DNA of 64,000 bases from Flavobacterium sp. (GCF_017744675.1 NZ_JAGIAV010000002.1:620001-684000); one strand, 5' to 3'. Positions 33,880-42,281 are shown, counted from the first letter of the stretch. Translations and numbers: made by a program. The notes: generated by a model not told the origin, from the sequence alone.

Positions 33880-35157
33880 TTAGAACTTATGCTCGTCCTT
33901 GCTAATTACTAAAAACGAAACTAAAGATATTAAAGCAGCAGCAATTAAATAATAACCTACATAACTCACATCGTAGGTTTTAGCTAGCCAAATTGCAATC
34001 ATTGGCGCAAAAGCCGCTCCCAGAATTCCTGCCATATTAAAGGTCAAAGAAGCTCCAGAATAACGAACATTGGTTGGAAACAATTCAGACAAGAAAGTTC
34101 CTAACGGTCCGTAAGTGAAGCCCATCAAAGACATTCCGATGCAGGCAAAGATGGCAATTTGAGTAATATTTTCAGAACTTAAAAAATACGAAAAGAAAAA
34201 TCCGAAAACTGCAATAGCTGCAGTTGCTGCAATAAGCATTTTACGACGACCGATTTTATCTGCCACAACAGCTGAAATCGGAATAAAAAGAGCGAAAAAC
34301 AATACGGAGAATAACTGAATCAATAATCCGTCTCGTTTTACAATTCCTAAATCTGAAGTTGCCCAGCTTAAAGTAAAGACAGTCATTAAATAGAAAACCA
34401 AGAATGTCGTGATTGCGGCAAATGTCCCGAAGATTAATTGATTTTTGTATGATTTCACTAACTCTAAAAATGGCACTTTTACTTCCACTTCATGTTTCTT
34501 AGCCTCTTCAAATGATGGCGTTTCTGTGATTTTAGTTCGAATATAAAAACCAACTATTACCAAAAGCGCACTAGCAATAAAAGGAATTCTCCAACCATAT
34601 CTCATAAAATCTTCATTACTCATAGAATCGGTCAACAACAGAAAAGTTCCGCCCGAAAGCAATAACCCAATTGGAGCACCCAACTGCGGAAACATTCCGT
34701 ACCAAGCACGTTTATTGGGCGGTGCATTTTCTATAGCTAATAGAACAGCCCCTCCCCATTCCCCTCCTAAACCAACACCTTGTCCGAATCGGCAAAGCAT
34801 TAATAACAAAGGCGCCGCAACACCAATACTGGCATAACTTGGCAAGAATCCAATTGTTACTGTCGAAATTCCCATGGTTAATAAAGCAGCTACAAGCGTA
34901 AACTTGCGTCCAATCTTATCTCCATAATGCCCAAAAAATGCAGAACCTAAAGGACGCGATAAAAAGGCAATCGAAAAAGTGGCTAAAGATTCTAATGTCG
35001 CCATTGTCGAATCTGAACTTGGAAAAAATAATTGTGGAAAAACCAATACGGCAGCATTGGCATAAATATAGAAATCAAAAAATTCGATCGTGGTGCCAAT
35101 AAGGCTTCCAAAAAGAACGTGTTTTAGAGAGTTCTTTTTATTGGGGTTAGTTTTCAT
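33880..35157 (-). CDS. MHS-family MFS transporter
   Basis: This 425-residue major facilitator protein has about 12 transmembrane segments. It matches the metabolite:H+ symporter family, which includes ProP-like and dicarboxylate carriers. The opening VLFGSLIGTTIEFFDFYIYANAAVLVFPQLFFP and the loop SRPLGSAFFGHYGDKIGRKFTL are MHS signatures. GQGVGLGGEWGGAVLLAIE is another. The second half has the partner motif ADKIGRRKMLI. The substrate cannot be deduced; it stands alone, convergent with the T9SS gene. A -7 element TATTTTTG lies at 35194-35187. The 272-bp gap to bshC shows nothing else. Confidence 0.9.
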   Translation of the reverse strand: MKTNPNKKNSLKHVLFGSLIGTTIEFFDFYIYANAAVLVFPQLFFPSSDSTMATLESLATFSIAFLSRPLGSAFFGHYGDKIGRKFTLVAALLTMGISTVTIGFLPSYASIGVAAPLLLMLCRFGQGVGLGGEWGGAVLLAIENAPPNKRAWYGMFPQLGAPIGLLLSGGTFLLLTDSMSNEDFMRYGWRIPFIASALLVIVGFYIRTKITETPSFEEAKKHEVEVKVPFLELVKSYKNQLIFGTFAAITTFLVFYLMTVFTLSWATSDLGIVKRDGLLIQLFSVLFFALFIPISAVVADKIGRRKMLIAATAAIAVFGFFFSYFLSSENITQIAIFACIGMSLMGFTYGPLGTFLSELFPTNVRYSGASLTFNMAGILGAAFAPMIAIWLAKTYDVSYVGYYLIAAALISLVSFLVISKDEHKF

Positions 35158-35186
35158 GTAAAATAGATATAACTTTTTTTTGATTA

Positions 35187-35194
35187 CAAAAATA
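35187..35194 (-). promoter_or_regulatory. -7 element of the MHS transporter gene
   Basis: TATTTTTG on the minus strand fits TAnnTTTG, 29 nt before the ATG at 35157. No -33 TTG was found at the usual spacing. Confidence 0.4.
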
Positions 35195-35429
35195 TAGTTT
35201 CATTATTAATAATTCATCATTAGAAGAATTACTTTTAAAACACTTATCGTTTTTTAACAAATTCACTGTATTTTTCATTTAAAACCTAATGCTATTTAAT
35301 CTATTTTAAAAACTTGATTTTAGGCGCTTTAAAACAAAAATCAAAAATCAAATCTTAAGCATTCGTTAAAAGCGTTTTTAACTGTATATTTTCATTAAAT
35401 TTACAGCTGTCAAAAATAAATTTAAAATT

Positions 35430-37019
35430 ATGCCTACCGACTGTATCAGCTTTCAATCTTCTGGATATTTCTCTAAATTAATGCAAGATTACTTAGATCA
35501 AAAACCAGAATTAAAACCGCTGTACAACCATTTTCCAACCTTAGAAAATTTCGAAAAACAAATTGCTGACAAATCAGCGAATTTTGATCATACCAACCGA
35601 ACTGCCTTGGTTCAAACTCTACAAAAGCAATATCAAAACATTGAAGCTTCAGATTTAACCAAACAAAATATCTCGCTATTAGCACTCGAAAATACGTTCA
35701 CCATTACAACGGGACATCAGCTAAATCTTTTTAGCGGACCTTTGTATTTTTTATATAAAATCATTTCTACAATTAATTTAACTAAAGAATTAAAATCGAA
35801 ATATCCTTCATACAATTTTGTTCCCGTTTATTGGATGGCTACAGAGGATCACGATTTTGAAGAAATTAATTATTTTAATTTTAAAGGAAAAAAAATCCGC
35901 TGGAATGCGGAAAGCACTGGGCCAGTAGGAAGACTTTCAACTGAAGGCCTAGAAGATTTATTTGAAGTCTATTCTCAAGAATTGGGTTCAAGTACTAATG
36001 CAAATGCACTGAAAAAGCTTTTCGAAGATGCTTATCTAAAACACTCAAATCTAGCCGATGCAACTCGCTATTTAGCCAATGCCCTTTTTGCAAGCTACGG
36101 TTTGGTCATTATCGATGCTGATGATGCCGATTTAAAACGCGCTTTTATTCCATTCGTAAAAGAAGAATTAGAAAATCAAACTTCGTTTAAAGAAGTTCAA
36201 AAATCTATTGAAGCACTTGCAGATTATACCGTTCAGGTAAATCCGCGTGAGATCAATTTATTTTATATTGAAGATAAACTGCGCGAAAGAATCATTTTCG
36301 AAAATGACAAATATGTGGTCAACAACACCAAAATCTCATTTTCTAAAGATGAAATTTTCAAATTATTAGAAAGCCATCCAGAAAAATTCAGTCCAAACGT
36401 GATTATGCGTCCACTTTATCAGGAAATTATTCTTCCAAATCTTTGCTATATTGGCGGAGGCGGAGAAATTGCTTATTGGTTGGAACTAAAAGCTTTCTTT
36501 GAGGCAGTAAACATTACTTTCCCAATACTATTAATTCGAAATTCAGTTCTTTTAGCAACCGAAAAACAAATTAAAAAAGCAGATAATTTAAATTTAACTT
36601 GGAAAGATTTATTTAGTAAATCAGAAAATTTAGTTAATGCGATTACACATAAACTTTCTCCATTCCCAATAGATCTGACTCCTCAAAGAGAAGCGCTTGA
36701 CAAACAATTTGCTTACCTTTTTGAATTGGCCGAAAAAACAGACAAATCTTTCTCTGGGGCAGTAAAAGCACAAGAAGTCAAACAAAAGAAAGGTCTGGAG
36801 AATCTGGAAAAACGTTTATTAAAAGCGCAAAAAAGAAAACTTCAAGATCAAATACAACGTGTTACAGATTTGCAGTGTGAGCTCTTTCCAAATTACAGCC
36901 TTCAGGAACGTCAAGCCAATTTTTCTGAATTTTATTTAGAAAAAGGAGAACAATTGATTCCGCTTTTAATTCAGAAATTAAAGCCTTTAGAACATAATTT
37001 TGACATCATAATCATCTAA
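35430..37019 (+). CDS. bshC: Bacillithiol biosynthesis cysteine ligase BshC
   Basis: This 529-residue protein is the BshC enzyme, which adds cysteine to GlcN-malate in the last step of bacillithiol synthesis. Recognisable segments are FTITTGHQLNLFSGPLYFLYKI (about 91-112), PVYWMATEDHDFEEINYF, GPVGRL, and MRPLYQEIILPNLCYIGGGGEIAYWLELK near 330-358. The C-terminal third carries a coiled coil (KAQEVKQKKGLENLEKRLLKAQKRKLQ). It is complete and of normal family length. It stands alone on the plus strand; bshA and bshB are not in the window. Cytoplasmic. Confidence 0.95.
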   Translation: MPTDCISFQSSGYFSKLMQDYLDQKPELKPLYNHFPTLENFEKQIADKSANFDHTNRTALVQTLQKQYQNIEASDLTKQNISLLALENTFTITTGHQLNLFSGPLYFLYKIISTINLTKELKSKYPSYNFVPVYWMATEDHDFEEINYFNFKGKKIRWNAESTGPVGRLSTEGLEDLFEVYSQELGSSTNANALKKLFEDAYLKHSNLADATRYLANALFASYGLVIIDADDADLKRAFIPFVKEELENQTSFKEVQKSIEALADYTVQVNPREINLFYIEDKLRERIIFENDKYVVNNTKISFSKDEIFKLLESHPEKFSPNVIMRPLYQEIILPNLCYIGGGGEIAYWLELKAFFEAVNITFPILLIRNSVLLATEKQIKKADNLNLTWKDLFSKSENLVNAITHKLSPFPIDLTPQREALDKQFAYLFELAEKTDKSFSGAVKAQEVKQKKGLENLEKRLLKAQKRKLQDQIQRVTDLQCELFPNYSLQERQANFSEFYLEKGEQLIPLLIQKLKPLEHNFDIIII

Positions 37020-37141
37020 AATAATTATCTTTAGAAATTAAAAGTGATAATCTAAGAACAAATAACCAGCTCATTTCTTAGATTATTGCTCTCTCAAACC
37101 AAATAGAATTATATTTTATAACCTATTAATGAACTAACCTA

Positions 37142-38413
37142 ATGGTAAGAGAACGCCTAATTTCGCTTGATGTCTTTCGCGGACTGACAATTCTATTAAT
37201 GACTATTGTAAACAATCCCGGTGATTGGGGAAATGTTTATCCGCCGCTTTTACATGCACATTGGAATGGCTGTACACCAACCGACCTTGTATTTCCGTTT
37301 TTTATATTTATAATGGGAGTTGCCGTACCGCTAGCGATGCCTGAGAAAACCTATGATGAAACTACATTCAACAAAATTCTGATTCGTTCGTTAAGAATGC
37401 TTTGTTTGGGAATTTTCTTCAATTTCTTTGGCAAAATTCAGCTTTTTGGCTTAGACGGCATTCCGCTTCTTATTGGAAGGTTAATTATCACTTTTGCTGT
37501 TGGTTATGCTTTAATGGGCAATTTTAGCACCCGACTAAAAAACATTTTAGCATTTGGTATATTAGCCATTTATCTCATTTTGGCTTATGGCGGGTTCGAA
37601 AGCTATCAAGACGTTAGACTTCCAGGAGTTTTACAACGTATTGCGGTAGTTTATTTTGTAGTTTCCCTTTTATACCTAAAGACATCTAGAAAAACTCAAA
37701 TTATTACAGGTGCTGTTCTACTTTTAGGATATTGGGCCGTTATGACTTTAATTCCAGTTCCAGGAATTGGAGAAGCCAACTTACAAAGAGGTACCAATTT
37801 AGCCGCTTGGGTTGACAGTGTTCTATTAAAAGGGCATATGTACCACGAAACCAACACTTGGGATCCTGAAGGAATTCTAAGCACTTTACCATCAATTGTA
37901 AACGGAATAATCGGTTTATTCATTGGGCAAATTTTATTGCTTACTGTTACCAAAATTCAAAAAGCGCAGAGAATGGGAATGATAGGTACTTCGCTTATCT
38001 TTTTTGGACTAATCTGGGATTTAGTTTTCCCTATCAATAAATCAATTTGGACAAGCAGTTATGTTTTATACACAACAGGATTGGCAATAGTATGCCTAAC
38101 CGCTTTATATTACATAATTGACATCAAGGAATATAAAAAAGGTTTTAAACTATTTGTTATTTGGGGAGTAAATCCAATGATTGTTTTTTTTGCTTCACAA
38201 ATTATACCTCAAGCTTTAATCATGATTCGTTTTCAGCATCCATTGCTTTCTGGAGAACAAATCAACCTTTTAAATTATCTGTACCGTTTCGGAATCGCAC
38301 CATTCTTTAGCAATGCCATGACAGCTTCTCTCGCAGGCGCCTTGACATACGTTGCAATCTGGACATTTATACTATGGATATTCTACAGAAACAAATTAAT
38401 TTTTAAAGTATAA
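37142..38413 (+). CDS. HGSNAT/NagX-like transmembrane acyltransferase (DUF5009-type)
   Basis: This 423-residue protein has about ten transmembrane helices. It starts with RLISLDVFRGLTILLMTIVNNPGDW and has TDLVFPFFIFIMGVAVPLA, the signature of the heparan-alpha-glucosaminide N-acetyltransferase-like family. Members of this family move acetyl groups across a membrane onto amino sugars. A conserved His in LLHAHWNGCTPTD lies at the expected catalytic position. It could modify cell-wall or polysaccharide sugars. A related protein is encoded at 50490-51683. The downstream gap holds a dispersed inverted repeat. Confidence 0.85.
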   Translation: MVRERLISLDVFRGLTILLMTIVNNPGDWGNVYPPLLHAHWNGCTPTDLVFPFFIFIMGVAVPLAMPEKTYDETTFNKILIRSLRMLCLGIFFNFFGKIQLFGLDGIPLLIGRLIITFAVGYALMGNFSTRLKNILAFGILAIYLILAYGGFESYQDVRLPGVLQRIAVVYFVVSLLYLKTSRKTQIITGAVLLLGYWAVMTLIPVPGIGEANLQRGTNLAAWVDSVLLKGHMYHETNTWDPEGILSTLPSIVNGIIGLFIGQILLLTVTKIQKAQRMGMIGTSLIFFGLIWDLVFPINKSIWTSSYVLYTTGLAIVCLTALYYIIDIKEYKKGFKLFVIWGVNPMIVFFASQIIPQALIMIRFQHPLLSGEQINLLNYLYRFGIAPFFSNAMTASLAGALTYVAIWTFILWIFYRNKLIFKV

Positions 38414-38423
38414 TTTTTTTTCC

Positions 38424-38508
38424 ACCATATAAGTAATATAAGTTCATTTAGCTATACAGCTCAGCTCTGTTCGGCATTTTTTAAATGAACTTATATTACT
38501 TATATGGT
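38424..38508. repeat. Inverted repeat with 27-bp perfect arms and 9-nt-phased ATATAAG words
   Basis: Arms 38424-38450 and 38482-38508 are perfect reverse complements with a 31-nt spacer. ATATAAG occurs at 38427 and 38436. The right arm and flank match the element at 15141-15172 at 31 of 32 positions. It lies between the acyltransferase gene and ndk and may terminate the former. Confidence 0.92.
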
Positions 38509-38590
38509 TTAAAATTGCTTTTCTTGTTCAAAACACCCTTTCAACATGTTTTAATTATGAATTTATTAAAATCAATTGATAAAAAAAGTA

Positions 38591-38598
38591 TACTTTTG
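38591..38598 (+). promoter_or_regulatory. -7 promoter element of ndk
   Basis: TACTTTTG (within TATACTTTTGCAC) fits TAnnTTTG, 23 nt upstream of the ndk ATG. A -33 TTG with standard spacing was not seen. Confidence 0.55.
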
Positions 38599-38621
38599 CA
38601 CAAAATTTAATAAAATATAAA

Positions 38622-39041
38622 ATGGCAACAAATAGAACTTTTACAATGATTAAACCAGATGCTGTTGCAAACGGACACATCGGGAATATCTTAGCAATGA
38701 TTACTAATGGTGGTTTCAAAATCGTTTCATTAAAATTAACTCAATTAACTGTAGCTGATGCAAAAGCATTTTACGCAGTTCACGCAGAAAGACCTTTCTA
38801 CGGAGAATTAGTTGAATTTATGTCTCGCGGACCAATTGTTGCTGCTATTTTAGAAAAAGATAACGCAGTAGAGGACTTCAGAACTTTAATTGGAGCTACA
38901 AACCCAGCTGAAGCTGCTGAAGGAACTATTCGCAAAGCATATGCTACTTCTATCGGAGAAAATGCAGTTCACGGATCTGACAGCGACGAAAACGCTGCTA
39001 TCGAAAGTGCATTCCACTTTGCTGTGAGAGAACAGTTCTAA
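38622..39041 (+). CDS. ndk: Nucleoside diphosphate kinase
   Basis: This 139-residue cytoplasmic enzyme transfers the gamma phosphate from NTPs to NDPs. It has the family opening [20 protein letters not shown] and the active-site motif [12 protein letters not shown] with phospho-His117. Length is normal. It is a single-gene unit with its own -7 element and a strong terminator. Codon choice is more uniform than in neighbours, as expected for a highly expressed gene. Confidence 0.98.
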   Translation: MATNRTFTMIKPDAVANGHIGNILAMITNGGFKIVSLKLTQLTVADAKAFYAVHAERPFYGELVEFMSRGPIVAAILEKDNAVEDFRTLIGATNPAEAAEGTIRKAYATSIGENAVHGSDSDENAAIESAFHFAVREQF

Positions 39042-39062
39042 TAAGAATTATAATCATACAAA

Positions 39063-39098
39063 AAAACCGCTTCTAAATTGAAGCGGTTTTTTCTTTTT
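39063..39098 (+). terminator. Rho-independent terminator of ndk
   Basis: An 11-bp perfect stem (AAAACCGCTTC / GAAGCGGTTTT) with a 6-nt loop is followed by TTCTTTTTT. It lies 21 bp past the ndk stop. Confidence 0.92.
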
Positions 39099-39111
39099 TC
39101 AGATAAATCAA

Positions 39112-39831
39112 TTACAGAGTATCAGCTGTCTTTTTTACCATTTTCTCGATTTTTCCATCCAAATCTTTCAGAAGTTCATCTAGTGCACTTTCGCACATTG
39201 GCAATACTTTATCAAAAGATAAAACAGGAATTCCTCCTACAATTGTTCCAGTTTTCTTAGAGGTTGCTCCTTCGTTAAAAGCAAATAACTTTTTCCCGTT
39301 TTTATCATACAAAGCAATTCTTGCATAAGCTTTCATTTTAATGGTTCCAGTACCACCAACTGCAAATCCTTTTACAACTGCAAAATGAATTTCGGTAAAC
39401 AGAACACCGTCAGCATTATCTTTAAACATAGTAGCTGTTGCTACTTCATTTGCAGAACCATTAATACCTTCATAAATATATTTGTATCCAGGGTAATTGA
39501 TAATATATTTTCCAGCTTCTCCTTCTTTGTTAAAGTGCGGAACATAATCAATATATTCTTGTTTTTGAGTTACTTCGTTTTCAGGGATTAGATCAAATGG
39601 GAATTTTTTAGAATAATCATTAAAGAAAGCAGTATGATATTTCTCTAATATTGGTAATAAGTTAAAATTCGGATTATTTCCTAAATCAGTTATAGCAGCC
39701 AGAGTATTTAAACCAAGCTCAGATAGATCAATTGTTTTATCTGTGTAGAAAGAAACAACAGCTACTTTTTTCTTTTGCGCAGAACTAGTTAAAGCAAATA
39801 ATGCCGTTAAAATTAGTAAAATTTTTTTCAT
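39112..39831 (-). CDS. Secreted protein of unknown function
   Basis: This 239-residue protein has a clear signal peptide (MKKILLILTALFALTSSAQ) and no recognised domain. The mature part begins KKKVAVVSFYTDKTIDLSEL. A later stretch, FAVGGTGTIKMKAYARIALYDKNGKKLFAFNEGATSKK, looks like a beta-rich region of a periplasmic or outer-membrane-linked protein. A C-terminal amphipathic helix (ALDELLKDLDGKIEKMVKKTAD) ends it. It resembles the general layout of lipoprotein-like GNA1162 or CsgG-type accessory proteins, but I cannot assign a family. It is transcribed from a well-formed promoter at 39888-39917 and is convergent with ndk. Confidence 0.75.
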   Translation of the reverse strand: MKKILLILTALFALTSSAQKKKVAVVSFYTDKTIDLSELGLNTLAAITDLGNNPNFNLLPILEKYHTAFFNDYSKKFPFDLIPENEVTQKQEYIDYVPHFNKEGEAGKYIINYPGYKYIYEGINGSANEVATATMFKDNADGVLFTEIHFAVVKGFAVGGTGTIKMKAYARIALYDKNGKKLFAFNEGATSKKTGTIVGGIPVLSFDKVLPMCESALDELLKDLDGKIEKMVKKTADTL

Positions 39832-39887
39832 TGTTTTTTAATTGTTTTTGGGTTATTAAAAAGATGTTACTTACAAAAAATAACGCC

Positions 39888-39917
39888 CAAATGTATCGCA
39901 AAAAAAAACACTTCACA
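39888..39917 (-). promoter_or_regulatory. Promoter of the secreted-protein gene (TTG-N19-TACATTTG)
   Basis: On the minus strand TTG (39917-39915) and TACATTTG (39895-39888) are 19 nt apart, matching the Bacteroidota consensus exactly. The -33 part lies inside the hairpin that terminates the upstream dciA operon. The leader would be about 50 nt. Confidence 0.65.
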
Positions 39918-39927
39918 ATAGAAGTGT
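39898..39927 (-). terminator. Terminator of the lipoprotein-dciA operon
   Basis: An 8-bp stem (AACACTTC / GAAGTGTT) with a 6-nt loop is followed on the minus strand by a run of T residues (39907-39899). Confidence 0.8.
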
Positions 39928-39961
39928 TATTTATTTTTAAAAATAATCTTACTAAATAAAA

Positions 39962-40258
39962 CTACCGCAAAACCACGTCTTTCACGACTTCGCGCCCTAG
40001 TTCTTCATTAATCATTTTTACAATTTTATACTTTCCGTGAGTTAGTTCTTCACGTAGAACAGACGATCCTAATTCCACATAAAGCGTACTGCCTTTCAGC
40101 ACCACATTTCGCGTATAGGTATTCACACCACTACCCATAAGATTTTTCCAAGCATCGCGAACATCAATTTGATCCATACCTGGCTGTAATTTATTCACTT
40201 GGATAATCTGCTGTAAAACAGCACTAATAGTACTTTCGTTATTTAGTCTTTTCGCCAT
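39962..40258 (-). CDS. DciA-like DUF721 protein
   Basis: This 98-residue protein matches the DUF721/DciA family, which helps load or run the replicative helicase DnaB in bacteria without DnaC. The characteristic stretches are AWKNLMGSGVNTYTRNVVLKGSTLYVELGSSVLREELTHGKYKIVKMINEELG. It lacks the longer extensions seen in proteobacterial DciA, as is usual in Bacteroidota. Its start overlaps the end of the upstream lipoprotein gene by 20 bp, so both are co-transcribed. Cytoplasmic. Confidence 0.88.
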   Translation of the reverse strand: MAKRLNNESTISAVLQQIIQVNKLQPGMDQIDVRDAWKNLMGSGVNTYTRNVVLKGSTLYVELGSSVLREELTHGKYKIVKMINEELGREVVKDVVLR

Positions 40259-40679
40259 CGTTCAAAAGATTTACTGGTCCAGCTTTTTTATAATGATATT
40301 CTATTTTTTGCGGATTTTTAACCACCAATTTGTCATCAGAAAGCGAAATAATTTCTTCACTCCATTTTGCATATTTCGTTTTATAATCTAAGAAAGTGTG
40401 TCCTTCAGCAAAACGAACCGAAACATTCTCAAAAGTATCCGTTGTTAAAAACGTACCATCAAACTGCGGCATCACTTTCGTTCGAACCCCTTTATTGTTC
40501 TTAATCTGAAAGAAATCAAAAGTCTCATTCATTTTATACTCCTTCTCCTCACCTTTCTCAAAAACCACTTTTTCAATTTCCCAATAGCCATTTAATTTAG
40601 CAATATCTGCTGGTTTTATTTCCTGTTTGCAGCTCACAAACAAAAGCGAGCAAAACAAAACTATAAAAGTGTTTTTCAT
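40239..40679 (-). CDS. Small lipoprotein, lipocalin-like
   Basis: This 146-residue protein has a lipoprotein signal ending at Cys17 (LLFVSC). The mature part LNGYWEIEKVVFEKGEEKEYKMNETFDFF resembles the start of a lipocalin-like beta-barrel (GxW motif in LNGYWEI). No catalytic residues are seen. Its 3' end overlaps the dciA-like gene by 20 bp, which suggests co-transcription, though a functional link is not obvious. The position of a GxW motif is the main reason for the lipocalin-like label; I am not certain. Confidence 0.75.
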   Translation of the reverse strand: MKNTFIVLFCSLLFVSCKQEIKPADIAKLNGYWEIEKVVFEKGEEKEYKMNETFDFFQIKNNKGVRTKVMPQFDGTFLTTDTFENVSVRFAEGHTFLDYKTKYAKWSEEIISLSDDKLVVKNPQKIEYHYKKAGPVNLLNDGEKTK

Positions 40680-40731
40680 AAATAAAGTTATTAAAATTTA
40701 TTCCTTTTCCCTAAATGGAGTTTGAAGAATT

Positions 40732-40815
40732 TGGAGCTGATCCTGCTGTCCGCTATATCTTTTACTTTTTAAAGAAAAAAGTAAAAGGATGCCGCTTCCA
40801 TCAGGGCTAGGGTTC
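40732..40815. repeat. Structured intergenic element with a 12-bp hairpin and conserved-looking flanks
   Basis: A perfect 12-bp stem (CTTTTACTTTTT 40759-40770 / 40776-40787) with loop AAAGA is flanked by GGAGCTGATCCTGCTGTCCG on one side and GGATGCCGCTTCCATCAGGG on the other. The flanks are GC-richer than nearby intergenic DNA. From memory, similar sequence stretches occur in many copies in Flavobacterium genomes; I cannot verify this here. It could be a small mobile or RNA-coding repeat. Confidence 0.55.
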
Positions 40816-40957
40816 CTGTTTTCAAAAGAAAATTTTCTCGGACTACAAAGATAACCTTATAATCATCAAAAGAAATAATTCGGACAATTAATTCTTTCAT
40901 GAAATTACAAAGTATCCAGCATTAGATAAAAGAAATTGCAAAATTTAATGCCAACAA

Positions 40958-41006
40958 AAAAGCTTTTAAATAAAAGCGCTTTAAGCACCTTTATTTAAAA
41001 GCTTTT
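40958..41006 (-). terminator. Terminator of the ftsY operon
   Basis: A 17-bp perfect stem (AAAAGCTTTTAAATAAA at 40958-40974 and its complement at 40990-41006) encloses a 15-nt loop. On the minus strand TTTTTTGTT follows. It lies 20 bp past the small membrane protein gene. Confidence 0.85.
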
Positions 41007-41025
41007 AATTTATTAAGGTATTTTT

Positions 41026-41190
41026 CTAACGATTAGTTTTTATCCTTTTCAGAACCCCTAAAAAGAACAAAATGATTCCAGCTACTAGCAAAGTATAGTA
41101 AACTGAAAGATTATTGTCTTTTAGGACATTTGCCAAAACAAAACATATTACGCTAGCAAAATAAAAAGTTAAAGCCGAAATATTTTTCAT
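41026..41190 (-). CDS. 54-residue two-helix membrane protein downstream of ftsY
   Basis: The reading frame runs from ATG at 41190 to TAG at 41026. It encodes 54 residues with two hydrophobic segments, about 5-22 (SALTFYFASVICFVLANV) and 29-47 (SVYYTLLVAGIILFFLGVL), joined by KDNN and ending in the basic tail KRIKTNR. It begins 6 bp after the ftsY stop and ends just before a strong terminator, so it is co-transcribed with ftsY. The position and membrane-protein composition support a real gene. Function unknown; a link to membrane-protein targeting is only suggested by the neighbour. Confidence 0.7.
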   Translation of the reverse strand: MKNISALTFYFASVICFVLANVLKDNNLSVYYTLLVAGIILFFLGVLKRIKTNR

Positions 41191-41196
41191 TATAAA

Positions 41197-42150
41197 TTAT
41201 TTAAAGAAGCTGTCAACAAACTCATATTTATTAAAGACTTGCAAATCTTCAATTCCTTCGCCAACACCAATATATTTTACAGGAATTTGAAACTGATCTG
41301 AAATTCCAATTACAACTCCACCTTTTGCTGTTCCGTCCAGTTTAGTTACCGCTAATGAAGTCACTTCTGTAGCAGCAGTAAATTGTTTAGCCTGTTCAAA
41401 AGCATTCTGACCTGTAGAACCATCTAAAACCAAAAGCACATCGTGAGGAGCATCAGCAACTACTTTCTGCATGACACGTTTTACTTTTGTTAATTCGTTC
41501 ATTAAGTTAATTTTATTATGAAGACGTCCAGCAGTATCAATAATCACCACATCAGCATCTTGAGCAACCGCAGATTGCAAAGTATCAAAAGCTACAGAAG
41601 CAGGATCACTTCCCATTTGCTGTCTCACAATAGGCACGTTTACACGATCTGCCCAAACTTGCAACTGATCAATCGCTGCCGCACGGAATGTATCTGCCGC
41701 ACCTAAAACCACTTTATGACCTGCTTTTTTAAACTGATAAGCCAATTTACCGATCGTGGTAGTTTTCCCTACTCCATTTACTCCAACAACCATTAAAACG
41801 TAAGGCTTCTTATCTTTCGGAATTTCGAATTCTGTTGCTTCACCTGTATTTGTCTCAGACAACAAAGCACCGATTTCATCACGAAGAATCTGATTCAATT
41901 CTTCTGTTCCTAAATATTTATCTTCAGCAACACGTTTTTCAATTCTTGTAATAATTTTCAGAGTCGTATCCACTCCAACATCCGAAGCCACAAGAACCTC
42001 TTCCAGATTATCTAAAACATCATCATCAACTTTAGATTTCCCAGCAACGGCTTTACTTAACTTCGAGAAAAAAGTAGTTTTCGTTTTTTCAAGACCTTTG
42101 TCTAAAGTCTCTTTTTTTTCGGTAGAGAATAATTTTTTAAAAAAACTCAT
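41197..42150 (-). CDS. ftsY: Signal recognition particle receptor FtsY
   Basis: This 317-residue SRP receptor GTPase docks ribosome-SRP complexes at the inner membrane. The short N-terminal basic region replaces the long acidic A domain of E. coli. The N domain (about 20-90) contains LDNLEEVLVASDVGVDTT. The G domain motifs are GVNGVGKTTTIGKLA (G1), DTFRAAA, DTAGRLHNK (G3) and TKLDGTAKGG (G4). The end GVGEGIEDLQVFNKYEFVDSFF is typical. A -7 element (TATATTTG, 42281-42274) lies 124 nt upstream, beyond the terminator of the ribosomal-protein operon. Confidence 0.97.
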   Translation of the reverse strand: MSFFKKLFSTEKKETLDKGLEKTKTTFFSKLSKAVAGKSKVDDDVLDNLEEVLVASDVGVDTTLKIITRIEKRVAEDKYLGTEELNQILRDEIGALLSETNTGEATEFEIPKDKKPYVLMVVGVNGVGKTTTIGKLAYQFKKAGHKVVLGAADTFRAAAIDQLQVWADRVNVPIVRQQMGSDPASVAFDTLQSAVAQDADVVIIDTAGRLHNKINLMNELTKVKRVMQKVVADAPHDVLLVLDGSTGQNAFEQAKQFTAATEVTSLAVTKLDGTAKGGVVIGISDQFQIPVKYIGVGEGIEDLQVFNKYEFVDSFFK

Positions 42151-42273
42151 TTTTTGTAGATTATTTAGATTTACTAGATTTCTTGATTTTCAGGCAAGAA
42201 ATCCAAATCATTAAAGAAAGCGCAATTGTTTCTCAAAAAAAAGCCAATTGTTACGATTCTTTAAATTTTTAGA

Positions 42274-42281
42274 CAAATATA
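42274..42281 (-). promoter_or_regulatory. -7 element of the ftsY operon
   Basis: TATATTTG on the minus strand fits TAnnTTTG. It sits just after the terminator hairpin at 42290-42319. No standard -33 TTG was found, and the leader would be about 120 nt. Confidence 0.45.

Larger units (their letters stand above)
40680..41025. other. Intergenic region between the lipoprotein and ftsY operons
   Basis: No gene was found in these 346 bp. They hold a structured repeat element at 40732-40815 and the terminator of the ftsY operon at 40958-41006. Confidence 0.7.

Noticed and set aside
40680..41025. tRNA or rRNA gene near the ribosomal-protein cluster
   Set aside because: No cloverleaf, TTCGANTCC-type loop or rRNA motif was found.
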